Positions 11,608 to 23,925 are shown, counted from the first letter of the stretch. The stretch is 64,000 bases of DNA from CAWAVN01 sp963825075 (GCA_963825075.1 CAWGRX010000033.1:1-64000), one strand, 5' to 3'. Numbers and translations are program-made. The notes: a model not told the origin generated them from the sequence alone.

Positions 11608-14600
11608 ATGTCGGAAACACAAATTGTCACGGCCGATGAACTCGCCCTCGCCGCCAAAGCGTCGTGCGAAGTCCTGCCCGGCTACACACTGGAATGCCGG
11701 ATCGGTTCGGGCGGATTTGGCGAAGTCTGGAAAGCGTCGGCTCCCGGCGGGTTGGAAAAAGCCGTCAAAATCCTCTACGGGCAGTTCGACGAACTGCAAG
11801 CCGAAGCGGAACTGAAATCGCTGGAACGCGTCAGGTCGCTGCATCATCCGTTTTTGCTGAATATCGAACGCATCGAAATCGCCGCCGGGCGGCTGGTGAT
11901 CGTCACCGAATTGGCCGAGGAAAGTCTGGAAAACCGTTTCGCAGTTTGCCGGAATCAGGGTTTGCCGGGCATCCCTTATGAAGAGCTGATTGGGTATCTT
12001 CGCGATGCGGCCGACGCCTTGGATTTCATGAGTTCCAAGCACGGTTTGCAGCATCTGGACGTGAAGCCGGACAACCTGCTTCTGCAAAGCGGCCACGTGA
12101 AAGTCGCGGATTTCGGTTTAACCAAGGATTTGTCCCAATCGCAGGTTTCCCTGGTGGGAGCCTTCACCCCGCTGTTCGCTCCCCCCGAATTGTATTCGGG
12201 CCAAGCTTCGGCCAGCAGTGACCAATACAGTCTGGCGGTCGTCTATCAAAAGATGTTAACCGGCGCGCCGCCATTTCTGGGACGGACGGCGGCTCAGTTG
12301 GCCTCGCAGCATTTGAGCAGTCAGCCGAACCTTCAGCCGCTGCCCATGTCCGACCGCCCCGCCGTGGCGCGGGCGTTGTCGAAGAATCCGGACGCAAGGT
12401 TCGCCAGCTGCCGGGAGTTCCTGGATGAACTGGTCGGCCGCCGGTCGGGGGAAAAGGAACGAAAGCCGCGGATCATTGCCGCACCGGCCGAAGTGCCTCG
12501 GCAGCCGCAAAAGACCGACCCGATATTCACGCCCGGATCGACGGAGATTGTCAATCCCTACATCGAGTCTCAGCCGTTTCCGCTCGCGGGCGTGGACACG
12601 TCACAAGCGGTGTTTCGTCCCACGTTCATCGTCGGTTTGGGCGGCTGGGCGGGGCAAGTGCTAATGGAACTCAAACGCCGGCTGCAAACCAAGTTCGGAC
12701 CGGAAGCCCGCTTGCCCGGCTTGGGTGTTTTGTATGTGGACACCGACTCCCAAGCCGTCTCCCGCGCCACGCGCGACTTTCCCGGATCGCTGTCTTATCA
12801 GGAAACCCTCGCGATCCCGCTTCGCTCCCCCCAGGACTACAAAACGCACGATGTGGACTTTTCCGATTGGCTCAGCCGGCGGTGGCTTTATAACATTCCG
12901 CGTTCCAGGCAAGTCCAAGGCATGCGTGCGCTCGGCCGGTTGGCGTTTGCCGACCACCATGATGCCGTCCGGCAGCGGATTCGCGAACATTTCACGCGGC
13001 TTCTTTCCAAGGAAGTCTGCGAAATCATGCGGGAACAAACCGGTCTCGATTACGAAACCGGCGCACCGAACGTTTTGGTGCTGGCCTCGGTGAGTGGAGG
13101 CACGGGGGGCGGAGCTGTGCTCGACTTGGGCTATCTGCTGCAGGACGAACTTTCCGCAATGGCTTTGGAAGGCGCGGGCGTCGCAGGCCTGTTGATGTTC
13201 GCCACCGACTTCCGCGAAAGCGACCGCGATGTCTCCGTCGCCAACGGCCTGTGCGTGCTCGAAGAGCTGGAGCATTTTTCGCGAGCTTCCTATCCCGGCG
13301 ATCCAACGTGCCTGCTTCCCGAAATCTCGGCCGCGCCCTTCCACAATGCCTATCTGATTCACCTGGGGGAGAAGCTGAATGAAAATCGCCTGGAGGAGAG
13401 GCTCGCCGGCGTGGGAGAATTTCTTTACCGGGAACATTTCACGTCGGCCAGAGCGTTTTTCCAGGAATTCCAAACCGCCGCGCTCGAAGAAGCGGCCGAG
13501 AATGAAGTGATCCACACCTTCGGATTCCAGTATGTCGATCGCGAGCCTAGCGACGACGAGCGCGATCAAATCCAGACTTTGATCCGGCACCTGTTGGCCC
13601 GCTGGACCAAACCGATGTCCAAAGTCCAATCCGAGAATGTTGACGCCTCGGCGAATTTCTGGTTCGAGACGACGATCGAAACCTTGGGATGGAAGCTAAA
13701 TCAGATTTTAGAGCAAGGCATCCAGGCGATCCGCGGCGGGAACGGACCGAAGCTCCAGGCCTTCAACAGCCGGTGCACGTCCCAAATCGTCCTTCCCAAA
13801 TCCAGGCTGTCCGGTCAGAAAAAAGAACGGTTCTTCGAGGAACTCGTCCGCGGCATCAACCGAGAGTTTGACGATCAAAATCCCGGTGAGGACGAAGACC
13901 ACCCCCGGCGTTGGCTGGAAGCGTTTCAATCTCAACTGCAAGACCAAGTACAGGGCAGCCGGAATACCTTCGAAGCCGATTTCTGGACGGCCGTCGCGGG
14001 TTGGCCGCATCCGCTGGCGGCGGCCGGCGCTGTCGCCGATCGCGCCGCCCAGCATTGGGAGGACTGCCGCAAGCAGCTTTCCCTCGTGACGCAACAACTC
14101 ACCAGCGAACTCGCGGCGTTCCCGGCCCGGTTTCAATCGTGCCCCCTGACGGGTGAGGACCTGAAACAGTTTGTCGCCGGCTACACGGATCTGAGATTGT
14201 GCTACGAAACGCACCAGGCGATCTTGAGATTTGCAAGGTCGCTTCAGGAGTCGCTGGCAGAATGGTCAGCCAAACAGGATCAAATCCGCGCTGCATTCGC
14301 GCAGTGGCTTTCGATCTGGTCTGGGGAGAGCGAACCAGACGCGGTCGAGGGTCAAGCGGAGCAAGAGGCCGCGCGGTTCGACCACGAACTCATCCGCAAA
14401 GGACGAAGACGGCTCGATCTTCTCGCCCAGTCCGACGGCGAGAAGAAGGAAGAATGGCTAAGGCAACTTGCCTCCGAAGCCCAGGATTTTGTGATCCAAT
14501 CCCCGGCAAATCTTTCCCGGCCCAAGGACGGCGAGAATTCCTTCTATGCCTCGGCGGCGCCTCACTTGCAGGGAGTGGGGGGATTTCACAGCGTGCTGCT

Positions 14601-14832
14601 GACGGCCCCCAGTCCCGATTTCCAAACCCACGAACGCCTCTCCCAAGAAACCTTTGGGGATTGCGTGACGGTCATCGAAGATCCCGATGAGCCGATCTTT
14701 CTCTGCTGCGGAACGCGGAACCTCAAAGTGTCCGCGGTGCGAAATGCGATCAGCGACCAGCGCCAGGATTTGAAAGAGGTCGCCACCCGGCTGCACACGC
14801 GGATCGACGTGGACTGGGGCAACGATTCCTAA
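11608..14832 (+). CDS. Ser/Thr protein kinase fused to a tubulin-like GTPase domain
   Basis: About 1074 residues. Residues 25-290 form a Hanks-type kinase with all core motifs: glycine loop 'GSGGFGEV' (about 33), 'AVKIL' lysine, catalytic loop 'QHLDVKPDN' (HLD replaces HRD, about 149), 'ADFG' (about 168) and 'APPEL' (APE-like). After a proline-rich linker, residues 330-700 match the tubulin-like family (Pfam Tubulin_2 type): a glycine loop 'FIVGLGGWAGQ', 'VDTDSQ', and the tubulin/FtsZ signature loop in the form 'SVSGGTGGG' at residues 496-502 (13093-13113). The last 370 residues are charged and alpha-helical with no recognised domain. No transmembrane helix is seen, so it is probably cytoplasmic. 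An in-frame start at 11554 is possible, but ATG 11608 gives a more normal N-terminus. It follows the AAA+ gene by 81 bases. Confidence 0.9.
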   Translation: MSETQIVTADELALAAKASCEVLPGYTLECRIGSGGFGEVWKASAPGGLEKAVKILYGQFDELQAEAELKSLERVRSLHHPFLLNIERIEIAAGRLVIVTELAEESLENRFAVCRNQGLPGIPYEELIGYLRDAADALDFMSSKHGLQHLDVKPDNLLLQSGHVKVADFGLTKDLSQSQVSLVGAFTPLFAPPELYSGQASASSDQYSLAVVYQKMLTGAPPFLGRTAAQLASQHLSSQPNLQPLPMSDRPAVARALSKNPDARFASCREFLDELVGRRSGEKERKPRIIAAPAEVPRQPQKTDPIFTPGSTEIVNPYIESQPFPLAGVDTSQAVFRPTFIVGLGGWAGQVLMELKRRLQTKFGPEARLPGLGVLYVDTDSQAVSRATRDFPGSLSYQETLAIPLRSPQDYKTHDVDFSDWLSRRWLYNIPRSRQVQGMRALGRLAFADHHDAVRQRIREHFTRLLSKEVCEIMREQTGLDYETGAPNVLVLASVSGGTGGGAVLDLGYLLQDELSAMALEGAGVAGLLMFATDFRESDRDVSVANGLCVLEELEHFSRASYPGDPTCLLPEISAAPFHNAYLIHLGEKLNENRLEERLAGVGEFLYREHFTSARAFFQEFQTAALEEAAENEVIHTFGFQYVDREPSDDERDQIQTLIRHLLARWTKPMSKVQSENVDASANFWFETTIETLGWKLNQILEQGIQAIRGGNGPKLQAFNSRCTSQIVLPKSRLSGQKKERFFEELVRGINREFDDQNPGEDEDHPRRWLEAFQSQLQDQVQGSRNTFEADFWTAVAGWPHPLAAAGAVADRAAQHWEDCRKQLSLVTQQLTSELAAFPARFQSCPLTGEDLKQFVAGYTDLRLCYETHQAILRFARSLQESLAEWSAKQDQIRAAFAQWLSIWSGESEPDAVEGQAEQEAARFDHELIRKGRRRLDLLAQSDGEKKEEWLRQLASEAQDFVIQSPANLSRPKDGENSFYASAAPHLQGVGGFHSVLLTAPSPDFQTHERLSQETFGDCVTVIEDPDEPIFLCCGTRNLKVSAVRNAISDQRQDLKEVATRLHTRIDVDWGNDS

Positions 14833-14852
14833 TTGACAGGGACAAAGGCCGC

Positions 14853-17431
14853 TCATTTCGCTGGGGCCGGCTTTTGCAGGCTCTCGATTTGATCTTGCAG
14901 TTTTTTGTATTGTTCCTTGAGCTTGTCTAATTCGCTCCGGAGCGTTTGAAGCTTTTCCGGCGACGATTGGTTCTCGTCGAACTTCTTGATCGCCCGTTCC
15001 GCCGCGCTGCGGACTCGGCCGTCGGCATCGTGATCGGCCATCGTGGCGATTCGCTCTCGTTCGTTCCGGGCCAGTTCAGGAATCTCCGCCAGCGCCGCAA
15101 TCGCCGACCGCCGCACTCGCGGACCGGGTTCTTTCAGGTACGACGCCAGCAATTTCACGGCGGCGGTTTGGGCTTTTTTGGGGAAGTCGTGTTTCTTTAA
15201 GGATTGGGCCAGAGCATTCAACGCCGCGATCCTTGCGGTGCGGGAGTGCCCGCGCTTCGTCCAGGTTTCCAAGGTTTCTAAGGCTTCGATGTCCGAGCAC
15301 CTCGATAGTCCCTGGAGCGATTTGCTGCGGATCACATCGCGGTGGGAATCCTTTTCCAAAGCCGCCTCGAACAATTTGCGGTCGGGAGCGTCGCAGATTT
15401 TCGCCAGGGCCTCGACCACGGCGGCTTCCACGAAATAACTCTCATCCCCTGCGTCATGTTTCGCTTTGAGCAATTTGACGAGTTCCGCATCGTCCTCGAA
15501 TTGTCCCAAAGCCTCCGCACACGCTCGGCGAACTTTGGGATGCTTCTGGTTTATGCCCTCGGCGAGCGCATCCCGCGAGTCGGCGTGATGACTTTTGCCT
15601 AATGCAGCCGCGGCCGCCTTGCGAACGCCATAAAAGTCATCCTCGCGGAGGCACTTCCGCAACAACTCGCGATCACCCGCGGATTGGTTCGTTGCGAAAT
15701 GCTCCACCGCCCGCAAACGCTCGGCCACGGTGGGACCATCGGTGAGCTGCGCCACCCACCAAGCCCGCGACTTGTCTTCGTTGATGTCCGCGAGCAGCGT
15801 GAAATCAGGATCAATCCGCACCAACTCCGGCCGGGTTTTGACGGGCAACAGAAATATCCGCTCCTTGTCTTTGATGAAGGGCGTGATCGTCACGGATTCT
15901 CCATCGGCATCGGCTTTGGTCAATTCAATCGTCAGCGGAAAGTGAAACGCCTCGTCCTTTTGCGTTTGCTTGACTTCGATTTCGACGAAACCATCTTCTG
16001 CTTGGTACGTCGTTTTGATATGGAGTTCGGGATGGCCTTTCCGCTCGGTCCAGTCGTGGAAAAATCGTTCCAGCGAAACGCCGTAGAGCCGCTCAAACGT
16101 TTTGCGGAGATCTGAAGTCTCCGCCGTGCGGTAGGCGTATTCCAGGCCGTAGCGTTTCAGGCCTTGAAAAAAGTCGGCATCCCCCAATCGGCTGCGGAGC
16201 ATGTGCAGCACCCATCCGCCTTTCGGGTAAGCCCGGACATCGAACATCGTGCCGGGATCGGGATACCGGCGATCGACAATCGGGCGTTCCTTCGCCGTGC
16301 CGCTGCGGGCCGATTTGCTTTTTTGGTAGAGGAGATAATCCCGCTCATCCCGGCCGAGCTTGTGCTCGGTCCACAGGACTTCACAATAGGTCGCAAAGCC
16401 CTCGTTGAGCCACAAGTGCGACCAATCTCGGCACGTCACCAAATCGCCCCACCACTGATGCCCGAGTTCGTGGGCGATCAAGCCGTCGGGCGAGCTGTCG
16501 ATCAGAGCGCGGGCATCGTGCATCGCGCCGCTGTAGAGCGTCGTGGCGCTGGTGTTCTCCATTCCCCCGGCCGTGAATTGCTCGACGACGACTTGGGCGT
16601 ATTTGTCCCACGGGTATTCGATGCCGAACCGCTCGCTGAAGAAATCCAGCATCTCCCGCGTGCGGCCGAAGGTTTGCTTCGCGTCCTGTTCCCGGTCGGG
16701 AGAGACGTAGTACCGGATGGGCCGGCCGCGCCAGGTCTCTTCCAGAATCGCAAACTTCCCCGCGACCAGCGTGACCAAATACGAGACGTGAGGCTTATCC
16801 TGCTTCCAATGAAACTCCATCCGCTTGCCGTCTTCAATCGGCCGCGTTGAAACGAGCTTGCCGTTGGACAACACGGTGAAATCCTTGTCCACGCGGGCGA
16901 TGAGTTCCGTGGTCTGCCGTTCGTTCGGGCGATCGAAACAGGGGAACCAATACCGGTTGTTTTCTGATTCGCCTTGGCTCCAGACCATCCAGGGGACGTC
17001 CGGCTCGGCATTCGTCGGGCGGAAAAAGTGGAGACCCGTCTTGGGCCGCTTCGCTTCGTAGGCAATTTCGATCCGCTCTTTCTGACCGCGAGGCAGCGGG
17101 TCGGCAAATTGGATCACCAATTCCTTACCGGTGTTTTCAAAATCGAGGCTGCGGCTCGGCCCGCCTTTGAGGGACATCTCGCGAACCCGGGAAACTTTCA
17201 AATCGACCGCATCCAACGACAACGACGACAGCGAGCGATGCGGCTCAAAGTCCAGCACGGCCGTCCCGGAAATGGTTTGCTCCTTGAGCGAGACATCCAG
17301 ATCCAACCGGATGTGCAGAATATCCACCGCCCGATCCGCCGCGCACGGTACGCCTCGTTCGTCTGGCCCTGAGCCAAACTCGCCAACAACCCAATCAGCA
17401 ACCCAGCGGCAATGTAACGGCTTTTCAGCAT
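14853..17431 (-). CDS. M1-family zinc aminopeptidase with C-terminal HEAT-like repeats, exported, frameshifted
   Basis: The exopeptidase signature 'GGMENTSA' and the zinc site 'HELGHQWWGDL' with the downstream 'NEGFA' glutamate (about 16380-16480) identify an M1 metallopeptidase of the PepN/leukotriene-hydrolase group. The C-terminal third (about 15000-15720) has short helical repeats with the pattern 'D(V/A)R..AA.ALG', typical of HEAT repeats. A signal peptide begins at the ATG ending at 17431 (hydrophobic residues 8-20, then ALA-like 'SLAQGQ'), but it is out of frame with the body. A missing base near 17330-17345 joins 'AYRARRIGRW' to 'VDILHIRLDLDVS', the usual mature N-terminus of the family. 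The very C-terminus is a short coiled coil. It is convergent with the kinase-tubulin gene, 20 bases apart. Confidence 0.88.
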
Positions 17432-17922
17432 TGAAAATCTCGGCTCATCAGAGGAAGAAAACAACCGATTCGTCTTGAATCAAAGATCGCACAAACGCAA
17501 GAAGGCCGAAAAGAATCGGTTTCGATCAGGCTTTCATTTGGGAGCGATCGAGAAATTTTTGTCCTATTTTTCCCTTCGAAAAAATGTCTTTGCCCAAAGT
17601 TATGATTCAAATGGGAACGGCTTGGTGGAGGGAACGGGTAAGCCACGAAGTGGCGACAGCATATAGCTGCGGGCGTCAGCCCGCAGAACTTGGTTAAAAA
17701 GTAATTTGAAGCCGCGTAGCGGCGACAGCAATAAATTGATGTTCGTATTTTCTCGAAAGGATTTGCTATCGCCGCTTCGCGGCTTATGGGATTTTTGTTG
17801 ACATCGGATCTGCAGGCTGACACCTGCAGCTATATGCTTCCGCCGCTACGCGGCTATGACAGGGCCCAGAATTTCACCGACAAATCTATTCAAATCTAAG
17901 ACAGCAATTCCTCGATCATTTC
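17432..17922. other. Intergenic region with nested inverted repeats
   Basis: 491 bases between two leftward peptidase genes, with no convincing ORF. The 3' part is dominated by the repeat at 17641-17855. The part nearest the M1 gene (17432-17640) is AT-richer and should contain its promoter, but no confident promoter elements were identified by eye. Confidence 0.55.
17641..17855. repeat. Nested inverted repeat A-B-B'-A' built from small palindromes
   Basis: Segment A (17641-17687) and A' (17809-17855) are 47 bases each and inverted, identical at most positions. Between them, B (17710-17730) and B' (17764-17784) form a second inverted pair. Each unit carries a small hairpin of the form GCCGCGTAGCGGC or a close variant, and A also contains CTGCGGGC-GTCA-GCCCGCAG. 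The whole could fold into one large cruciform or stem. The structure resembles REP-type mobile palindromes; no transposase is adjacent. Confidence 0.8.
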
Positions 17923-20100
<2,178 letters not shown>

Positions 20101-20260
20101 CAAATTCCCCTTTTGCCGAGGGAGAGGGTTATTTCGTTGCGGAGGTCTTTCAAAGAGTTGTACCCCAATTCTCGTCCGCCCCGCAAGCGGATGAAGCATT
20201 GACCGCACGGTGCGCACAATGTCTCCGCCGTCATTTCAATTCGCACTTTAAAATCGCCTT

Positions 20261-21004
20261 CTATCGCGTTGAGATGGCTTGGGCCAAAGGGCGGAGGACC
20301 TGGTCGATTACGAAGTCGTCGAGCAAATCTTCGCAGCGGATGCGGAGCCGGCTGAGTTCATCTTCGTAGCTCGCGCCGGGATCGAGGCTGCCGTATTGCC
20401 GGACTGTGAAGTACACGCTGATCTGGTCTTCCTGGAAATCGCCCCGTTTCACCTGGAAGGGCGTGGTGCGGGTTTCGACCATCAGCCTGGCCCACTGCCG
20501 GCAGTTTTCGTCCAGCGCCAGCGTGATCGACGGCCGGTAATTCAGCATTTGGGCGCCGGGGATGTCCATCATCCCCTCGAACGCTGAGCCGGTGCCCAGG
20601 GCCTCGGCGACCAGTTCATCGTGATTGCCGCGGTATGAGAAATCAAAGCCCATCATGTAGTCCAAGGCTTCGCAATCGAGGCCGCTGACCGAGAGCATAT
20701 AAGGCACCAATTGCAGGACTGTCGCATGCTGCTCGAACGCGGTCTCCGTCTCGGCGGGGTTCACATACCCGCTGCAAATGCAGCGCGGCTCCAAGGAGAG
20801 CCAGCGGTGCTGGCCTTGGTCTTTATCTTCTTCGAGCACATAATCCCCATTGTCGCGGGTATAGAAATTGCGCATCGTGGGGTATGTTTTCTGCATCCGC
20901 TCGAAAAAAGTAAGAATCGTTTCGCGTCCTTCCGGCAGCCGCATCTCCGTATTCAGGTTCATGTTGACGTAATAATCATCCGCGAGGTTGCCAAATCTGT
21001 TCAT
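20261..21004 (-). CDS. Conserved hypothetical protein (cytoplasmic, about 247 aa)
   Basis: No family recognised. The protein has no signal peptide or membrane span. It opens with 'MNRFGNLADDYYVNMNLNTEMRL' (quoted in part: GNLADDYYVNMNL), contains two cysteines in 'PRCICSGYVNP', and has a regular alpha/beta character to its end. The start at 21004 is favoured because AAAAAGG precedes it by about 8 bases; the open frame runs further up to 21190 without a ribosome site. It is divergent from the ogt gene at 21234, sharing a 230-base promoter region. The two hydrolysing peptidases downstream on the same strand give no functional hint. Confidence 0.7.
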   Translation of the reverse strand: MNRFGNLADDYYVNMNLNTEMRLPEGRETILTFFERMQKTYPTMRNFYTRDNGDYVLEEDKDQGQHRWLSLEPRCICSGYVNPAETETAFEQHATVLQLVPYMLSVSGLDCEALDYMMGFDFSYRGNHDELVAEALGTGSAFEGMMDIPGAQMLNYRPSITLALDENCRQWARLMVETRTTPFQVKRGDFQEDQISVYFTVRQYGSLDPGASYEDELSRLRIRCEDLLDDFVIDQVLRPLAQAISTR

Positions 21005-21233
21005 TGCAACGACCTTTTTCTCGGCGCGGGCAGCGTTTGTGTTTTGGTTGAACTCTGGTATTATGAACAAGAGTTCAAAACATGCAGCCGGCGCGCATGC
21101 CAGTCGGACAGGAATGCCCATTCCGTGGGCACGGATGGTAAAGATCATTCGAGCCGACATCCACCGTGACGAATCGTTCCTCCAAAACATTGAGCAGAAG
21201 AACTTTCCTTAACATTCTATAAGGGAGTAAAAC

Positions 21234-21821
21234 ATGGGTCAAAGAGTGCTTTGCATGACGGCGAAAAATCGGGACCCCGGCCCGCCCTGCGTTGCAAGGA
21301 CTATGCCCTTTCTAGGGATTTTTCCCACGGAAATCGGCTGGATGGGTTTGCTGGGCCGGGAAAACCATGTCGAACGTTTGATATTTGGACACTCCTCTCC
21401 CGATTCCCTCTGGGAACGTCTTACGACCGAAGTCCGCGGAGATTTTACGGAATGCGACTGGTTTCCCGAACTCCGCAGCCGGCTGGAAGCTTACGCCTGT
21501 GGCCAGTGGACAGATTTTTCGGACGTGAGCGTCAATTTGTCGCATTTGACGCCATTTCAGCACCGGGTTGTGACCGAGTTGCGGAAAGTCCCCTACGGGC
21601 AAACCCTTTCGTATGCGGAACTTGCGGCGAGAGCCGGCTCCCCGAAAGCCGCCAGAGCCGTGGGCAGCGTGATGGCCCAAAACCGGGTGCCTTTGATCAT
21701 TCCCTGCCACCGGGTTATTGGTTCCGGCGGCCATTTGGGAGGCTTTTCCGCCCCGCGAGGCATCGCCTTCAAAAAGCAACTCCTCGCGCTGGAAGCGATG
21801 CCGTCCGACGCCGTCGTGTAG
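21234..21821 (+). CDS. ogt: Methylated-DNA--protein-cysteine methyltransferase (Ogt/MGMT)
   Basis: Suicide repair enzyme that moves the methyl group from O6-methylguanine to its own cysteine. The C-terminal domain carries the diagnostic 'IIPCHRVIG' active site (Cys in PCHR, about 21703), the helix-turn-helix region 'YGQTLSYAELAARAGSPKAARAVG' (recognition arginine in ARAVG) and 'GGHLGGFSAP'. The N-terminal half is divergent, as usual. About 195 residues. ATG 21234 has GGGAG 6 bases upstream. No Ada-type regulatory domain is present, so it is not adaptive-response Ada. Confidence 0.92.
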   Translation: MGQRVLCMTAKNRDPGPPCVARTMPFLGIFPTEIGWMGLLGRENHVERLIFGHSSPDSLWERLTTEVRGDFTECDWFPELRSRLEAYACGQWTDFSDVSVNLSHLTPFQHRVVTELRKVPYGQTLSYAELAARAGSPKAARAVGSVMAQNRVPLIIPCHRVIGSGGHLGGFSAPRGIAFKKQLLALEAMPSDAVV

Positions 21822-21961
21822 GACAATTCGGAAACGCTGGTCTCATGGAACGGGAGGGCGAGGCTCCCGCCGAGCCGCAACTGTATTGGATGCGGAACTT
21901 TACGGCGGCTCAGCAGGAGCTTCGCCCTCCCGGTTGATCCTAATGAAATCTTGTTCCCTTT

Positions 21962-22909
21962 ATGTCCACCAATTCTTCAAGCTCCCCTACGAACAATGAG
22001 ACCGTCAGCCTGCGGATGGCGGTCGAGTCGCCGGAAAACGTGCTTTTAACCTACGAACTTGCGGGGCCGGCGGTTCGCTGCCTGGCGTACGGGTTGGACA
22101 CCATCCTTCGCCTCCTGGTTCTGGTGTTGATGCTGATTCTGGCGGTTTGGACGAGCAGCGTGCTCCCCGGCGTGACCTGGGGGCTGATGCTTCTGCTCCT
22201 GTTCGTCCTGGAGTGGGGCTACTTTGTGATTTCCGAAGGGCTGTTTCGCGGGAAAACGCTCGGCAAAGAAGCCTTGGGGCTGCGGGTGGTCCAACTCGAA
22301 GGCTACCCCATCACGTTCTGGTCCGCGATGCAGCGAAACCTGCTGCGGGCCGTGGATGGCGTTCCGCTGTTCGCGTTTTTGGCGCTGACGGTTCCATCAA
22401 CGAGCCGGGCCGTTTCGGTCGTGCCGAGTTTGGATAATCTCTGGGCGGCGATGTTGATGATGCCCGTTTACGGACCGGCGTTGTGCTCGATGATTCTCAC
22501 GCGGCGGTTTCAGCGGTTGGGCGATGTCGTGGCGGGGACGGTGGTGATCTCCGAACGCCGATCCCGATTGAGGCGGGAGGCGGTGATCATCTCCAAAATC
22601 GAGCCGCTGTCCCGCGAGGAAATCGGCCGCCACGCTCCCGAAGAAGAAACGCTGGCTTTGATCGATGAATTTCTGGCTCGGCGGGTGGTTCTCTCGCACG
22701 AGCGCGGCCACGAACTTTGTGCGGACTTTGCCGTCGCCCTTGCGCGGAAGCTGGAATTCCAAGGCGATCCTTACCAACTGCGGGACTATCCCATGTCGTT
22801 TCTGGCCCGCGTGTATGTGACGTTCCTGCGGAAAGACGAACCCGCCGCGAGCGGCAGCCCGAAAAGTTCCCCGGCGTTTGTGTTGACGGCGGAGGACGCC
22901 TGGCCGTGA
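21962..22909 (+). CDS. RDD-family membrane protein
   Basis: The N-terminal half has the RDD-family pattern: 'GPAVRCLAYGLDTILRLLVLVLML' (in part: RCLAYGLDTILR) with three to four hydrophobic spans between residues 35 and 190. The C-terminal 110 residues are soluble, with a helical stretch 'EIGRHAPEEETLALIDEFLARR'. RDD proteins are poorly characterised; some act in ion transport. It overlaps the next gene by 4 nt (GTGA), a SpoIIM-type membrane protein, a pairing seen repeatedly in planctomycetes and other bacteria, suggesting a joint membrane function. Confidence 0.85.
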   Translation: MSTNSSSSPTNNETVSLRMAVESPENVLLTYELAGPAVRCLAYGLDTILRLLVLVLMLILAVWTSSVLPGVTWGLMLLLLFVLEWGYFVISEGLFRGKTLGKEALGLRVVQLEGYPITFWSAMQRNLLRAVDGVPLFAFLALTVPSTSRAVSVVPSLDNLWAAMLMMPVYGPALCSMILTRRFQRLGDVVAGTVVISERRSRLRREAVIISKIEPLSREEIGRHAPEEETLALIDEFLARRVVLSHERGHELCADFAVALARKLEFQGDPYQLRDYPMSFLARVYVTFLRKDEPAASGSPKSSPAFVLTAEDAWP

Positions 22910-23925
22910 ATAAGCGGGATTTCGTCAAGCACCGCCGGCCCGCCTGGTCGCGGTTTCATCAGATGCTGGATCGCTCGGAAGCGAGGCCCCGACGCCGATT
23001 GCCCCGGTCCGACGTGCGGGAGTTTTCGCAGCTGTTCCGCGAACTCGCCCACGATTTGGCGTTGGTGCGGTCGCGGGGTTGGGGCGAAGGCTTGGAGACG
23101 TACCTCAACGACCTAGCGGCCCGCGGCAACAATGTGTTCTATCAAGCCCCGCCGGGTCGGATGGGAAGGTTTCTCGAATTTCTCGCAGGCGGTTATCCGC
23201 GGGTGTTCCGCAAGAACGCCGGCTACTTCTGGGCGTCGGCGGCGTGTTTGTTTCTGCCGATGCTGATTGCCTGGGCCGTGGTCCAGCACTCGCCCGATCT
23301 GGCGCATCGCGTGATGGAACCCGCGCAGCTTCAGGCGATGGAAACCATGTACGGCCCCGACGACGAGACGACGCCCGGGGAACTCCGGTTCGCGGAAGAG
23401 CGGGCCACGATGGGCGGGTTTTACGTTTATAACAACGTGGGGATCGCGCTGCGGGCATTTGCGGCGGGGCTGTTATTCGGGCTGATAACGATTTACGTGC
23501 TGGTGAGCAACGGGATCATCATCGGCACGATCGCGGGGTATCTGATCAGCCAAAACCACGGCAACGCGTTTTTGAGTTTCGTGATTTCCCACGGGGCGTT
23601 CGAGCTGACCGCCATCGCCGTCGCCGGCGGAGCCGGTTTAATGCTAGGCAACGCCCTCCTGCATCCCGGCCGAAGAACACGATTAGAAAACCTCCAAGTC
23701 CGCGGCCGCGAAGCCGTCCAAATCGCGGGCGGCGCGGTGGTCATGCTCCTCATCGCCGCGTTGCTAGAAGCCTTCTGGTCCCCCACCGCGATCCCGGCGA
23801 TCCTAAAATACACAGTCGGCGCGATCCTCTGGGCACTGGTGGCGCTGTACCTGTTATTAGTCGGCTGCGAAGCGACTCCGGAGACCAAGCCAAAGAGAAG
23901 CATCAATGGTTCATCTGGGTTTTGA
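22906..23925 (+). CDS. SpoIIM/DUF95-type integral membrane protein
   Basis: Stage II sporulation protein M-like family, although this organism need not sporulate. A soluble N-terminus (about 100 residues, rich in Arg) is followed by five or six membrane spans between residues 100 and 325, including 'GLITIYVLVSNGIIIGTIAGYLI' (in part: LVSNGIIIGTIAGYL) and 'FVISHGAFELTAIAVAGGAG', the conserved SHGxxEL signature of the family. Start is GTG 22906, overlapping the RDD stop (GTGA) with GGAGG about 11 bases upstream. An in-frame extension to 22717 inside the RDD gene is unlikely. Confidence 0.85.
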   Translation: MNKRDFVKHRRPAWSRFHQMLDRSEARPRRRLPRSDVREFSQLFRELAHDLALVRSRGWGEGLETYLNDLAARGNNVFYQAPPGRMGRFLEFLAGGYPRVFRKNAGYFWASAACLFLPMLIAWAVVQHSPDLAHRVMEPAQLQAMETMYGPDDETTPGELRFAEERATMGGFYVYNNVGIALRAFAAGLLFGLITIYVLVSNGIIIGTIAGYLISQNHGNAFLSFVISHGAFELTAIAVAGGAGLMLGNALLHPGRRTRLENLQVRGREAVQIAGGAVVMLLIAALLEAFWSPTAIPAILKYTVGAILWALVALYLLLVGCEATPETKPKRSINGSSGF

